Of a stretch of DNA of 20,970 bases, positions 1 to 9,175 are shown in pieces. Source of the DNA: Terana coerulea. Its lineage: Eukaryota; Basidiomycota; Agaricomycetes; Polyporales; Phanerochaetaceae. A program made the position numbers and the translations under genes. How positions within the stretch are numbered: position 1 is the first letter of the stretch; each line of letters starts with the position of its first letter. The stretch is from contig JAKOGH010000411.1 of NCBI GenBank assembly GCA_024811115.1, positions 1 through 20,970 on the forward strand, in the 5' to 3' direction. The notes under the pieces were generated by a model. The model saw only the letters and a list, made by a program, of their open reading frames with translations, did no database searches and had not been told where the DNA came from.

Positions 1-2686
1 CCCATGCTACCATCTTCTCATTGAGACGACAGAAGACGGCGGAATGGTGCCGTAACACATACACGACCGGGTATGTTGCCCGCCGAGTAGGCATTCGACT
101 GAGTAGTGAAGCTTCCTTTATGCTGGGGTTCGAATAGGGTGCTCCAAGGGTGCTTAAGACAAAGCACGAGACTCAATCATCATCCGTCACCAACAAGTAA
201 GCAGTGTCAGACCACCCTTACAACATGAAGCATATCTAGACCGTCAATGACACTTCATACAGTCCCACAGCTACCGGGGCGTGTCATTACATGGATAGCA
301 GCTATCTCTGATAGCGCGTATCTGCAGTTGTCTTCATGAATCAAGTTGATACGCATTCCCATACCACAGCAACTGACATACCCACAACACATAACCTGCA
401 GACAAAGCGCCCTATCATGAATTGTGCCGTTCCTGCATAACTGACAAACGGTGAACATTCCAATCTCATCCTTGACAGTCTACAGTTCATCGTCGACGAG
501 ATACAAGTATATCGGCCGACGAGCCCCACTGACTCGTCGATCAATATACTAATTAATCATCGGCGGTGCGCACTTTAGAGCTCAACGCAATCCTCACGGA
601 AGCAGACGTCGCGATGCAACAATACAAATGGCCCCGAAAGTGCGCATGGAGCGCCACGAACGATCCTTGGAGCCTCCACTCTTGTGTGTGCAGGATAGAG
701 TCGTCTGAGGCGGTGCCGCCGCAGAAGGCCCGCTGAGGCCTGCGTGAGATGCGCGCGCCGTTTGAGGTATCGTGCGAGGACAAGGGAAGCGGCAACACGT
801 CGTGAGGAGCTTGGTGAGTTGCCATCGCCGGGGCGTTTCTTATAGCACATCGCCACACAATTACCGGGCAGATGCGAATCCACCGCGTAGTTTCGGAATG
901 CGTGCCCGTGGTCCCACCGCGCACAACGGTTTGAACCGGTGTGGCTGAGATCATGATGTTGATCCCAGCGCTGGGCGCGCGCTGCGAAGACGTCGCTCGC
1001 CTGTGCGAGGCGAAATCGAGAAGACGATGTTGTTCTTCGTCCACGACGGAGGCTTTGCGTAGGACGAAAGGGATCTTGTTGGAAGTTTGGAACATGTGGA
1101 ACAGCTTGTAACGCAATACCTGTGGGAATATCAGACAGGCGGACAGTGAATACAAGTCAGGCGACGCACCCTCTTCTGCGCCGCTCCTAAAGAAGCGTCT
1201 GCGATCCTGCCTTGACACTGCCGTGCCCAGAAGTATGGAGTGATGGTTTCTATATATCCACCTAGATGCTAGGGAGTAACAATAACCTTGTATACCAAGT
1301 CAATTATTCTGAGACAGAAGAACGGAGCGAATGAGTATTCCTGGACGCGGGAAAGTTCTGTGGTAGCGTAGAGAAACAGACCGGAAGCCGTAGACTGCCC
1401 AGATATGTTCTCCACATTCCAAAGTAGTGTCGAATGACTCAAATATCCCATGTCAAACAGGTCGTCCTGCAGCTGACAACGCGTCAAGGAGAAGTAGGTG
1501 CAGCCAGCGATGGTCCGGGAGGCGACACCCACCCTCGATTCTGGATATGTCTTGTAGGTTGGCACATACATAGCAACGAGGGCACCTGATTCGCCTGCAT
1601 ATATAGCGAGCGCACAGCCGCATGCAAGAGCCGTCGGACGTACGACCATAGGGGAGAGGTAGCAAGGTATAGCAAGCCTCCGAGTTCGCCAATTGGCTCG
1701 TGGTCTATAGCCAGCCGCTGCTGAGGCTTGTGTGGTGCAATGTCGCATTTCAGAATCATACTCGCGCGACGAAAGAGGAGCCCGTGCGGACATGGGTAGA
1801 TGTATGGTGTAGTAAGACGGTGACAGCAAACTGAAGAGCTCGATGTAAGCGCTTTGGATGGGAGCAGCGAATTCTTAATGAGGCAGGGCGCATCAGGCGC
1901 ATCAATGATGGCGGACCGGTGACTCAATGCATAAGCGGTTGCACAGCCTGAGTATGGGTGATCTCCCTGTCGGATCTGAATTAAATGAATTTAAATCTGA
2001 GATTTCTCAAGCACAACCGTCAGATTGGCGGCGACATCCCTCGTGTTCCAGGGAACCATCTTGGTCAAGCAAATGTGGAGATCACGGGCACTGATACTTG
2101 CAATGCTCAACGGGCCTGCAGAGCACATCCATTCCGGGCCCGGACGGTGAAGGGCGGCTGCAGTAAGGCTCACTGGGAAACCATTAGAAGGCTACCGAGG
2201 CGTTCAACTCCCATGCGGCGAACATCGAGTTGTCGTGGGCAGAGTGCCTGCTGCGACAGTGATAAAGGTACACTTGCAGCATGTCGGAAATTCCATATTT
2301 GGCTCATGAGCAGGCCGCCTCGAGACGCCCTCGGCATCGGCCTCACGCAGCCTCACAGACGCCAGGTACGATCATGAGCGGTCGAGAGAAGGGCGCCTGG
2401 CTCGAGATGGCTCGCGATGGCCTCGAGAGACCTGCGTGCTCCCTCATGACCACTAAAGTGTCGCAGTGGAAGATGTTCCACTCTCAGCGGACTATGTATA
2501 TGGTATATAATTGCTCTTTAACATTACAGATAGCACTGAGGGTATTTTAACATGTAATTTACGAAGTGCGAAATTGTGGATGAGTGATCAGTGCAGTGAG
2601 CCCAAGCACTACAGCCTGTGAACGCCCATTTGCTCGTGGTCTTTGAGTTTGTGTTTTGACTTACTAGCTCATCCTACTAATAATAC
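1..2686. other. no recognisable gene; scattered open frames only
   Basis: I see no gene here that I can name. The longest open frames lie on the minus strand (553-1218, 221 codons; 1269-1829, 186 codons) with a weaker plus-strand one at 1985-2377. They do not join through convincing introns, and their translations show no family motif I recognise. The two minus-strand frames are adjacent and co-oriented, so they could be relics of one decayed gene, but that is a guess. Composition is mixed with no strong AT bias. I found no inverted or direct repeat linking this stretch to the rest of the window. Confidence 0.4.
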
Positions 2687-2821
2687 CCCATATTACTAGC
2701 AACCGGAGTATAGCAGCTCAGAAGTCAGCAAAGGAGTGAGCAATATAACTATGTAGTCGTAGGAGAAATGCTCAAGTGCTTAAGATGTGGATATATTTAT
2801 GGTCGTTACATATACCCATAT

Positions 2822-2912
2822 GACTGCCTGGCGCAGTGGTTTTATTGTAGTAGTTATCTCCTACCTCGCGCGTGCGTGTAGTAGTCACTGGTTCGAATCC
2901 TGTAGTAGACGC
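2822..2912 (+). repeat. tRNA-derived SINE-like block in RepA forward copy
   Basis: A Pol III box A-like word (TGGCGCAGTGG, from about 2828) is followed about 50 nt later by a near-perfect box B (GGTTCGAATCC, from about 2890). No acceptor stem pairs across the ends and the T-stem is poor, so this is not a working tRNA gene. The same block is present in the reverse RepA copy at about 7432-7530 with TGGTCCAGTGG and GGTTCAAATCC. A separate related-looking block lies at 10928. It is either a SINE head inside RepA or a tRNA pseudogene duplicated with it. Confidence 0.5.
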
Positions 2913-3011
2913 TTCCCCCAGTAGTAAAGTCAATGTTTCAGTAATTGAGATCTGAGAACATGCAAGTAAGAAATTGCAGGCAAACGAAGCAGTAATAAAT
3001 GAGTGTAAATA

Positions 3012-3257
3012 CTAGTAAGTAAGTAAGTAAACTACGGTCACCGAAGTAGCTATTACAGTAATGACGATAAGAAAACCAGTGTAAGCTTGCGACCAAATTT
3101 TTAACCGTTGCGCATTATCTGATGATAGGCGCCCTCGATCATGGGCGGCTCGAGATGCGCTCGCTGACTGATTTCGCCTCTCGTGAGCCCGGTTCTGGCT
3201 CAGGGCCTCGCGAGCGCTCGCGGCCGCTCGGAGTCTCCGAATATTGTTCCGACACAA
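3012..3257 (-). pseudogene. unrecognised reading frame ending in a membrane-like segment, duplicated with RepA
   Basis: An 81-codon minus-strand frame ends in a hydrophobic segment reading FLIVITVIATSVTVVYLLTY and then a stop. In the reverse RepA copy (plus strand, after removing the inserted hAT element) the equivalent DNA reads FFIVVTVVATSVIAVYLC, so the differences are mostly conservative (I/V, T/I). Upstream, another frame also aligns between copies (TPSGRERSRGPEPEPGSREA in the forward copy), while the reverse copy has in-frame stops and a one-base shift. This suggests the 3' end of a real protein-coding gene was duplicated and has decayed in at least one copy. I do not recognise the family. 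A chance open frame remains possible. Confidence 0.35.
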
Positions 3258-3339
3258 TCCAGTACCGGACAGACGTCCGTGGGGGTGTCGGCTATGAGGG
3301 CATTGTTCAGGGGGATATCGAGGGCAGCAGTCGTGTTAC

Positions 3340-3965
3340 GTAGTGTGGTGGTAGCTACAGAATGCAAAGCAAAGTATAATTGTCGAGGTCGCCCTCATGT
3401 GGTATGATGATATTGCGCCCGAAGCTGCGCATAAAGCCTCAATTGCTTAGAATACGAGTCTCAATCAAAGAGATGTATTCACAACGACTATGTTGAGAAT
3501 GTCGCTTGCCGTGAAGGAGTTCATGAAGGGTACACTAGACCACGGAAAAGCAATTAAGATCAGTGTATATGTGTGGAAGATCGATAAGTGGACATACAAG
3601 GGTACTTGACAAACGTCTTGCCTTTAACGGTGGTCTTGTCGTAGAATCCCTCGGCTGCAAATGAGAGAGATAACCTGGAAGAATGTTGTAATCACTATCC
3701 GAGCCAAAGAAATAGACATACCTCATCTGCACTGCCGTGGGTGATCACCAACTACAACATAGCGTACACTTGCCAACTCTCAGGATGACAGTACCACCAC
3801 GCAATATTCCCTTGAGGCCGGCCGGTGTCGCGTTGAGTATTCCTACACAGTGGCCAACAATCCTGGCGGTCTGTACTCATTTTCATGTCTTCCGGAAGGA
3901 GGTCGCCCGTTTGCTCGCTGTGAGATGAATTGCTCACGTCTTGACAAAGGCGCTAGTTACACGCA
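3340..3965. other. unannotated spacer
   Basis: No gene is recognised. Short opposing open frames (plus 3737-3928, minus 3535-3732) have no identifiable motif. It ends at the 8-bp target duplication of the next element. Confidence 0.4.
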
Positions 3966-3973
3966 TGGCTGAC

Positions 3974-4637
3974 TAGTGTTGCCAAAGTTCAGTTCAGTTC
4001 GGTTCGGGTCCATTTTGTCTGAACCAAGGCAGAACCAAGTGTTTAGCAGCTGAACTTGAGCCGAACTGAACTGAACCAGTATGAACTGGTTCAGTTGGTT
4101 CAGTTCAGGGTTCGAACTGGTTCGAACCATTGAACCATGTATATATTAGCTTTGCTCTGTCGGATCAGTGTAGTTGTGATGGTGGATTATAGTGGAGTTG
4201 TGTGTTGGCATCTGGAGAGTTTGTGTAGTGCAAAGCCTTACATTATGATGTTTTGAAGCTCAGTGTCTGATAGAGGCTGCCAGTTGCCTTTTTGGCAGCT
4301 ATTGATGGCATCATATATACACCAAAACATAAGCAGAGTGACATTTGATGCTCAGTTTACAAGCACAATAATGAAAAAATAGTTTAGACATGCTATAGTA
4401 AGTAAGTTCATGTACTTTTCTCTATGAATCCCAGTACAAATACACTACATAACATATACATGGTTTATGGTTCGAACCGGGTTGAACTTGGTTCGAGCGT
4501 GACAGCCATGCCCTGAACCAAGAACCAAACTAAGTTATCTAGAGGCCGAACCAGAACTGAACCAAACTGAACCGCACGGTTTGGTTTATCGGTTCTGGTT
4601 CTGAACTGCCAAACCGAACTGAACTTTGGCAACACTA
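3974..4637. mobile_element. hAT-type miniature element with GAACTGAACC subterminal arrays
   Basis: This 664-bp element is bounded by a perfect 8-bp target duplication, TGGCTGAC, at 3966-3973 and 4638-4645. Its ends are identical inverted repeats of 22 bp beginning TAGTGTTGCC. An 8-bp duplication and ends starting TAGNG are hallmarks of the hAT superfamily. Both subterminal regions (about 3980-4140 and 4465-4625) are packed with copies of GAACTGAAC / GTTCAGTTC and GGTTCGAACC, in both orientations, more than ten in total. Such arrays are the usual form of transposase binding sites. The AT-richer core (4140-4460) has no coding frame, so the element is non-autonomous. Confidence 0.92.
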
Positions 4638-4645
4638 TGGCTGAC

Positions 4646-5072
4646 GGTAGGAGTTGGATAAACAGTTTCCTATCATCTAAAGATTTTTGTGAGATATAAG
4701 CGCAGTTTCTGTGCTGAACAGCTTGAAGGCGTAAGATAGACCCACGCAAATTCCAGCAGCTCGTCACACTGTGATCATCACGTGCAAGGCCCGGAAAGCA
4801 GCGGACTTGTGTCACTCAGTCCAAGTCCCTTATTACCATGCAGGCGTTCTGCCAGTGTCTCAGTACTAAAACATAAACTCCTCCTTCCAGATTCATATAT
4901 TTTGAGACGTTTGACTTGTCAAATATACATATGGACTATACTAAATACCCACTAGATACACTTTTCGCCTACTCTAATGGTTATGGAGGAGTTCTTTTTG
5001 CACAGTTTCTCACCAGCCAAGCGACAGCGCTTATGCACGTGACGTAGTCGGAATTTGCGTAGGTCTACCTTA
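4646..5072. other. unannotated spacer
   Basis: No gene or repeat is recognised. The sequence is moderately AT-rich. A short minus-strand open frame (4465-4815) mostly overlaps the preceding mobile element and is not credible. Confidence 0.4.
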
Positions 5073-5216
5073 CAGTGCCTTGCAGAATGAACTGCGTACA
5101 GCTCTTTTGCTCGCTTTGTTTGTCCCGTACAACGTTTCCCTTATCAGGTAATTTTGAAGGTCACATCAGTCACCGGGCACTCAGTAGCGGTGGTGGACAG
5201 TAGGGCGTGACAGGCA
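5073..5216 (+). repeat. left arm of a short inverted duplication
   Basis: The arm runs from CTTACAGTGCCTTGCAG to GTGACAGGCAG and is repeated in reverse at 5697-5855 with about 85-90% identity. Loss of similarity at both outer edges is abrupt, but I found no target-site duplication. Compared with the right arm, this copy has a one-base change of frame just after its ATG, so it no longer encodes the hydrophobic peptide seen there. It may be a foldback element, or a duplicated gene fragment. Confidence 0.75.
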
Positions 5217-5696
5217 GGGTACTCTGCATTATGAGCGTACTATTGGCCTTGTAGCATATACATAGAGACTATGAATGTTTACAATGTAGAGAATAAATAT
5301 AGTGTATGTGATATAATACAGAATATTATGTTATGATCACATGCACAACTTGAATTTCGAGCAAAACTCAAGTGTTGATGCGTTGACATCCGGCTAAGCG
5401 TGGCGCTGGCGCGGCAGAGTTCGCGGCAGTACTTGTAATCTTAATGGCTAAAAATATTGGTGAGAAATATTTACACTTGTTGTCGTAGTATTAATGGTCA
5501 GTCCTTGATAGTGATGAATGCTTGCTCAATGGAGATGAATTGGGTAGGTTGAAGGTGATACTATCTGAGTAAGACTGGGATTATAGGTGTCGCACGTCCT
5601 ATGATGTTCCCTATACATTCTATTTGCTGTTTGAACACGTACTAAATCTACGCTACAGGGCAAACCACACATAAACATCATACGCTCTACAGTCTC
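5217..5696. other. spacer between the inverted arms
   Basis: 480 bp of mostly AT-rich sequence with no open frame of note and no repeat that I can match elsewhere in the window. Confidence 0.4.
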
Positions 5697-5855
5697 TGCC
5701 TGTCACACCCTGCTGTCCACCGCCGCTACTGAATGCGCCAGGTGACTGATGTGACCTTTAAAATTACCCGATAAGGGAAACATTGTATGGGACAAACAAA
5801 GCAAGCAGAAGAGCCGTGACGCAGTTCATCCTGCAAGGCACTGTAAAGAGTTGCA
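5697..5855 (-). repeat. right arm of a short inverted duplication, with a signal-peptide-like mini-frame
   Basis: This is the reverse-strand partner of 5073-5216. Read on the minus strand it begins CTTTACAGTGCCTTGCAG, a plausible 3' splice site, followed at once by an ATG. The 21-codon frame 5829-5764 reads MNCVTALLLALFVPYNVSLI then Gly and stop, which resembles a secretion signal. It could be the start of a gene whose next exon is missing. The same DNA also reads through in another minus frame (5726-6088, 120 codons) without a recognised motif. Function is unknown. Confidence 0.55.
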
Positions 5856-6158
5856 CAGTGCACGCTCCGTCCGCTCCACATGCCGTCCATGCCTGGTCTG
5901 GCACACACACCTTGCTCGGTGGCAGTGGTAACGCCTGCAGCATGCAGAACCGCACCTCGGGTGCGCTTGTCGCTATGGTAGCGGTAGTTGCTGCGCGCCC
6001 ACGATGACTTGCAGTCCTCCATCGCACCAGCATGCCGGTCGCCAACGATGCGAATGCCGGCCATTGGAGATGTCGGAAAAATATTCAAAGACTCCGAGTG
6101 GCCGTGAGCGCTTGTGAGGCCCCTGAGCCAGAACCAGGCTCATGAGGGAGGCGAAATC

Positions 6159-6811
6159 CAGTCTCCTTCCCAGCGCTCCTTGCAAGTTGCTCTCAACCGT
6201 GACGGACTCCGACCCGCTTGGGCCAAACTCTCGAACGCAACTCTTGAGAGGCTGGCTCCAAACTTTAGCACCAGATCAATCCAGCCACTCGGTCCTCGGG
6301 AGAGCCCAAATGGGGCAGGTGTCTCGGCGCAGAGGCTTGGCAGTTTGCTGCATTGTGCAAAGTTAGTGTACTCTGCAGTATCATTTGGCAGCAAAACTAC
6401 TTCCAATACTTATAGGACTTACTGGACAAAATGTTAGCACATGTTTTGTGGCTAGAATTTATATGTAACTCACTGAAAGCTTTGCTTTCCACCATCACTA
6501 ACACATTTTGCAGCCCGAGAGCAGTTGTACCAGACTAATATGATTATTTTCTCACAAATAATGTCCATAAGATGAGTAGAGACTTTATTCATAGCTATTT
6601 TTATCATTTGAAGCAGATTGCGAAGAGCAATAGAGCAGAAAAGTCATAGGTGTCTATCTTACCATGGTCGAACTGGAGCTTTACCCGGGATGATATAATC
6701 AGGCGCTAAAGTTTGGAGCCAGCTATCCCTAAGAGTTCTGGGAGACATTCACGTCGGGCGCTTACACCTCCCAGCAAAAAACTCGAAGGGGCGAGCTGAG
6801 GAAGGAGCCTG
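6159..6811. mobile_element. Mutator-like miniature element nested in RepA
   Basis: This 653-bp insertion is flanked by GGCGAAATC (6150-6158) and GGCAAAATC (6812-6820), a 9-bp target duplication with one transition. The uninterrupted site in the forward RepA copy is 3170-3178 (minus strand GGCGAAATC). The ends are long imperfect inverted repeats of roughly 120 bp, starting CAGTCTCCTTCC / CAGGCTCCTTCC and including a well-kept inner block GGCTCCAAACTTTAGC near 6252 and, reversed, near 6698. A 9-bp duplication with long terminal repeats fits the Mutator superfamily. If the duplication is 8 bp, hAT is the alternative. There is no transposase frame, so it is non-autonomous. Confidence 0.85.
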
Positions 6812-6913
6812 GGCAAAATCAGTCATGAGCGCATCTCGAGCCACCCATGATCAAGAGTGCCTATCATCAGACAACGCGCGAATGGTTAAAAAATTTGGTT
6901 GCAATCTTACATT

Positions 6914-7270
6914 TAGTGATTGGCAAGGGTAAACCCTCTATGCTTAGAGGCTAACCCTCACCCTTACCCTTCAAAACCCTTACCCTCATGAAGGGTAAGG
7001 GTTGGGGTTACCCTTCAAACCCTTGCCAAAATGGGCAGAAAATGGTGCTTTGAGTGCTTTTTCCATTCACTTATAATGTCAGCCTTCTATTTGAGTAGCT
7101 TGCATTGATATAAAAAGTACTCACAATACTTGCAGCTTTATCAGCAACAGGTCTGCTATTTAAATGCAGACCCCTGCCAGACAAGGGTTAACTTTTCCCA
7201 GCCCTTACCCTTACTTTCTATACCTTTACCCTTAACCCTCCGAGGGTTTGCAAACCCTTGCCTATCACTA
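6914..7270. mobile_element. hAT-type miniature element with CCCTTACCC arrays, copy 1
   Basis: 357 bp flanked by a perfect 8-bp duplication CTTACATT (6906-6913, 7271-7278). The empty site in the other RepA copy is 3078-3085 (minus strand CTTACACT). The terminal inverted repeats read TAGTGATTGGCAAGGG and TAGTGATAGGCAAGGG, fitting hAT rules. Subterminal regions carry many forward and reverse copies of AAGGGTAAGGG / CCCTTACCC. The element has no transposase. An apparent open frame running through its right end (7130-7576) is accidental. A second copy in opposite orientation is at 13992-14328. Confidence 0.93.
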
Positions 7271-7431
7271 CTTACATTGGTTTTTTATTGTTGTTACTGT
7301 AGTAGCTACTTCAGTCATTGCAGTTTACTTATGCTTACTTACCGGTTTATGCTAATTTGTTACTGCTTCGCTTACCTGCAATTTCTTACTCGCATATTCT
7401 CAATTACTGAATTATTAACTTTACTACTGAG

Positions 7432-7530
7432 ACAGGTGTCTACTACAGGATTTGAACCAGTGACTAGTGCACATGCGCGCGAGGTAAATTATTCCTGCTA
7501 CAACAAAACCACTGGACCAAGCAGCCATAT
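7432..7530 (-). repeat. tRNA-derived SINE-like block in RepA reverse copy
   Basis: On the minus strand this holds TGGTCCAGTGG (box A-like) and GGTTCAAATCC (box B), corresponding to the block at 2822-2912. No cloverleaf closes. It is a duplicated relic and not a tRNA gene. Confidence 0.5.
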
Positions 7531-7652
7531 GGGTAGAATTAACGACTATAAATATATCCACATCTTATGCACTTAAGCATTTCTCCTGCGACTACACAGT
7601 TACACTGTTTGCTCCTTTGCTGACTTCTGGGCTTCTATACTCCGGTTGCTAG

Positions 7653-7947
7653 TGTTGAGTCAGATAGACACCGTAAGTGCTCTGCTCACATCTTCTCTAT
7701 TTGTTCTACCAGGGTTCCACCATGACAATCCTTATTGTCTATTGTCCTGGTACCTATTTGTGTCTGTTTGTAGTACAGCCACCCTGTATTGTATATAAAG
7801 CAGCCCTTTGGCGCCATACTCTAATAAGACTCTTACAACTCTCAACTCACTAACGTGTGTATCAACCAACCTACAGGTGAGTAACCATCCTAGCTTCCTC
7901 TAGGCCTTGGTAAGAGTGTACGCCGCTGTATGCGCTGCACTTCTACA
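7653..7947 (+). mobile_element. Copia-type 5' LTR
   Basis: This 295-bp LTR starts TGTTGAGTCA and ends CTTCTACA (TG...CA). It inserted into the reverse RepA copy just after GCTAG (7648-7652). It has a TATA box (GTATATAAAG, 7791-7800) with the likely transcription start some 30 bp on, and a perfect 5' splice site (CAG|GTGAGTAA) at 7876. The sequence is about 88% identical by eye to the solo LTR at 13392-13685. No 3' LTR carrying the matching GCTAG duplication is present, so the element is truncated on its 3' side. Confidence 0.88.
7791..7800 (+). promoter_or_regulatory. TATA box of the LTR promoter
   Basis: GTATATAAAG, conserved in the solo LTR (TATATAAG, 13530-13537). It is followed in both copies by an identical block containing CTAATAAGACTCTTACAACTC, consistent with a conserved core promoter and transcript start. 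Confidence 0.7.
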
Positions 7948-8172
7948 GGTTATGAGCCCCGATGACGCAGTTGATTGCGCTGTCACTGGCAGCAGCAACC
8001 AGCTCATTTGGTAAACTTGCCTGTACCTATTTGCTGCCATTGTGCACAACGGTTGCGCTTCTCAGTGCACCGTCTGTGCCAGACAAGCTGAGTAGGCTCG
8101 AGAAAGCCCTCTGGGCCCCTCCTTGGCTAAAAACCATGTCAGTATGTCGTACTGACCGTTTTGTCCCTACAG
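7876..8172 (+). other. leader intron spanning the LTR end and primer-binding site
   Basis: The donor CAG|GTGAGT lies inside the LTR. A branch-point match (TACTGAC, 8150-8156) lies 16 nt before the acceptor CCCTACAG (ending 8172). The gag start codon follows 9 nt later at 8182. All three splice signals are near consensus for fungi and the donor is conserved in the solo LTR. Removing this 297-nt intron from the mRNA would remove the primer-binding site. The splicing is inferred from sequence only. Confidence 0.6.
7948..7960 (+). promoter_or_regulatory. primer-binding site complementary to the anticodon arm of initiator tRNA-Met
   Basis: Directly after the LTR comes GGTTATGAGCCCC. Its complement, GGGGCTCATAACC, matches the anticodon stem-loop of eukaryotic initiator tRNA-Met (CAT anticodon in a GGGCTCATAACCC context). 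Priming by a half-tRNA of this kind is known for Drosophila copia and yeast Ty5 within the Pseudoviridae. This supports assigning the element to Copia although pol is missing. Confidence 0.75.
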
Positions 8173-8181
8173 AACCAAACA

Positions 8182-9173
8182 ATGTCTTTCTCACTCGAGA
8201 AGCTTGTCCTCGTCCTTGACGGAACCAACTGAGAGCACTGAAACGACACCTTAAGGTCGTTCCTGGGCACTCAAGGGATCTCTCATCAGCTCACAACGAC
8301 CCAGCCGACAGTGCCGACCTTAGTCTGCATCATCCCAGCATCTCCCGCTTATGCCGCAGTTGCAGCTGTGAGTACCACCCCGGCCATCCCTGCTCTCCGC
8401 CTCTGGCGAGGTGTCCGGCAACGAGCACGAGCATTCCAGGGCTGTCGACAAGCTCAATGACTAGATCAACGACGACCTCCGGGCCATGGGCTTCATTCGC
8501 CTTTGCCTGACTTACTAGATTGGCCAGTCGGTAAAGAATGAGACAACTGCTAAAGCCCTGTATGAGTCTTTGCAGATGACCTACACCCAGAACACTTTGG
8601 ATACAGCCTACACTGACTTTAGGGGCCTCCTGAAGACTCACGTTCCCGAGGACCAGTCCCTAGCACCCGCGAATCGCTAAGATCGAATCCCATGTCGACC
8701 GCCTCAATGCGGTCCATGTGGAGATTGATGGCTACATGCACCTGATGCTCCTCATCTCAAAGACACTAGGGTATGGTAAGCACATAGCTACTGTCACCAC
8801 TCTCAACCAGAAGATGGTAGATATGTCGCTGACTCCTGCTCCCACTAACAGCCCTGAGCCTAAACAATCACGGGCAGCAGCTCATCACTGCCCTGGGAGC
8901 AGTGGAAGCTTTCCAATGAACAGCGCAAGCAGGCCGGCTCTGCCAAGTGCATCACCGCTGTCAAGAACAAGAGGAAGGATCCTCAGTTCAAGCAGCAGCA
9001 GCGCTTGTAAGGGCAGCAGCAGCAGCAGCAGCAGAACGGTGCTGGCAACGGCAAAGGAAAGAAGACCCAGCGTGGATAGTGTGCAGGCAAGGGCAAGAGC
9101 AAGGCCCAGGACGCCGATCATGGCCACTCCTACATCGTCACCCCAGTCATCCCGGGCCAGTGAACAACTTCAC
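8182..9173 (+). pseudogene. gag: Copia gag, degenerate
   Basis: The start ATG at 8182 follows the leader-intron acceptor. The N-terminus reads MSFSLEKLVLVLDGTN and is then hit by stops at 8230 and 8239. LDGTN followed by an aromatic-rich segment is the usual start of Copia Gag. Further blocks, in shifting frames, are recognisable: DLRAMGFIRLCLT (about 8474-8512), TTAKALYESLQMTY near 8545, ESHVDRLNAVHVEIDGYMHL (from about 8688) and NEQRKQAGSAKCITAVKNKR (about 8918). The C-terminus is basic and glutamine-rich, coded by CAG runs (8992-9037), as in a nucleic-acid-binding tail. I see no zinc knuckle, protease, integrase or reverse transcriptase. At least five stops or frameshifts make it non-functional. 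Confidence 0.75.
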
Positions 9174-9175
9174 CC

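Larger units (their letters stand above)
2690..3300 (+). repeat. RepA forward copy, uninterrupted arm of a large inverted duplication
   Basis: This stretch is repeated in reverse orientation at about 6062-7652. The match runs from CTAGCAACCGG at 2696 through a tRNA-like block, a short AAGT microsatellite (about 3013-3028), a segment with a conserved membrane-like peptide, and a GC-rich block rich in TCGAG, fading after about 3250. By eye the copies are roughly 80-85% identical, with many transitions. The left limit cannot be set because the other copy is cut there by a retrotransposon. This copy holds the pre-insertion sites of the three elements that interrupt the other copy: 3170-3178, 3078-3085 and 2696-2700. 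I do not recognise the RepA family. Confidence 0.8.
6062..7652 (-). repeat. RepA reverse copy, split by two miniature elements and cut by a Copia LTR
   Basis: Read on the minus strand this copy parallels 2690-3300. Its three ordered fragments are 6062-6158, 6812-6913 and 7271-7652. The gaps are filled by two mobile elements with target-site duplications, and the far end is cut by a Copia LTR at 7653 right after GCTAG, matching CTAGC at 2696-2700 of the forward copy. Because the forward copy keeps the joined sequence, fragment order and junctions can be read without ambiguity. Confidence 0.85.

Noticed and set aside
553..1218. Cytochrome P450-like fragment on the minus strand
   Set aside because: A few residues resemble the region after the K helix, but there is no ExxR, no heme-binding FxxGxRxC and no consistent frame.
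2822..2912. Functional tRNA gene
   Set aside because: Box A and box B are good but the acceptor stem does not pair and the T-stem is mismatched.
3974..4637. CRISPR-like array in the GAACTGAACC region
   Set aside because: The words are short, overlapping, in both orientations and without regular spacers, inside a eukaryotic element with target duplications.
6940..7015. Interstitial telomere repeat
   Set aside because: The repeat word is CCCTTACCC-like and irregular, occurs inverted at both ends of a mobile element with target duplications, and is therefore a subterminal transposon array.
7130..7576. 148-codon plus-strand protein
   Set aside because: The frame starts inside the hAT element and runs out into RepA and the reverse SINE-like block, so it spans three unrelated sequences.
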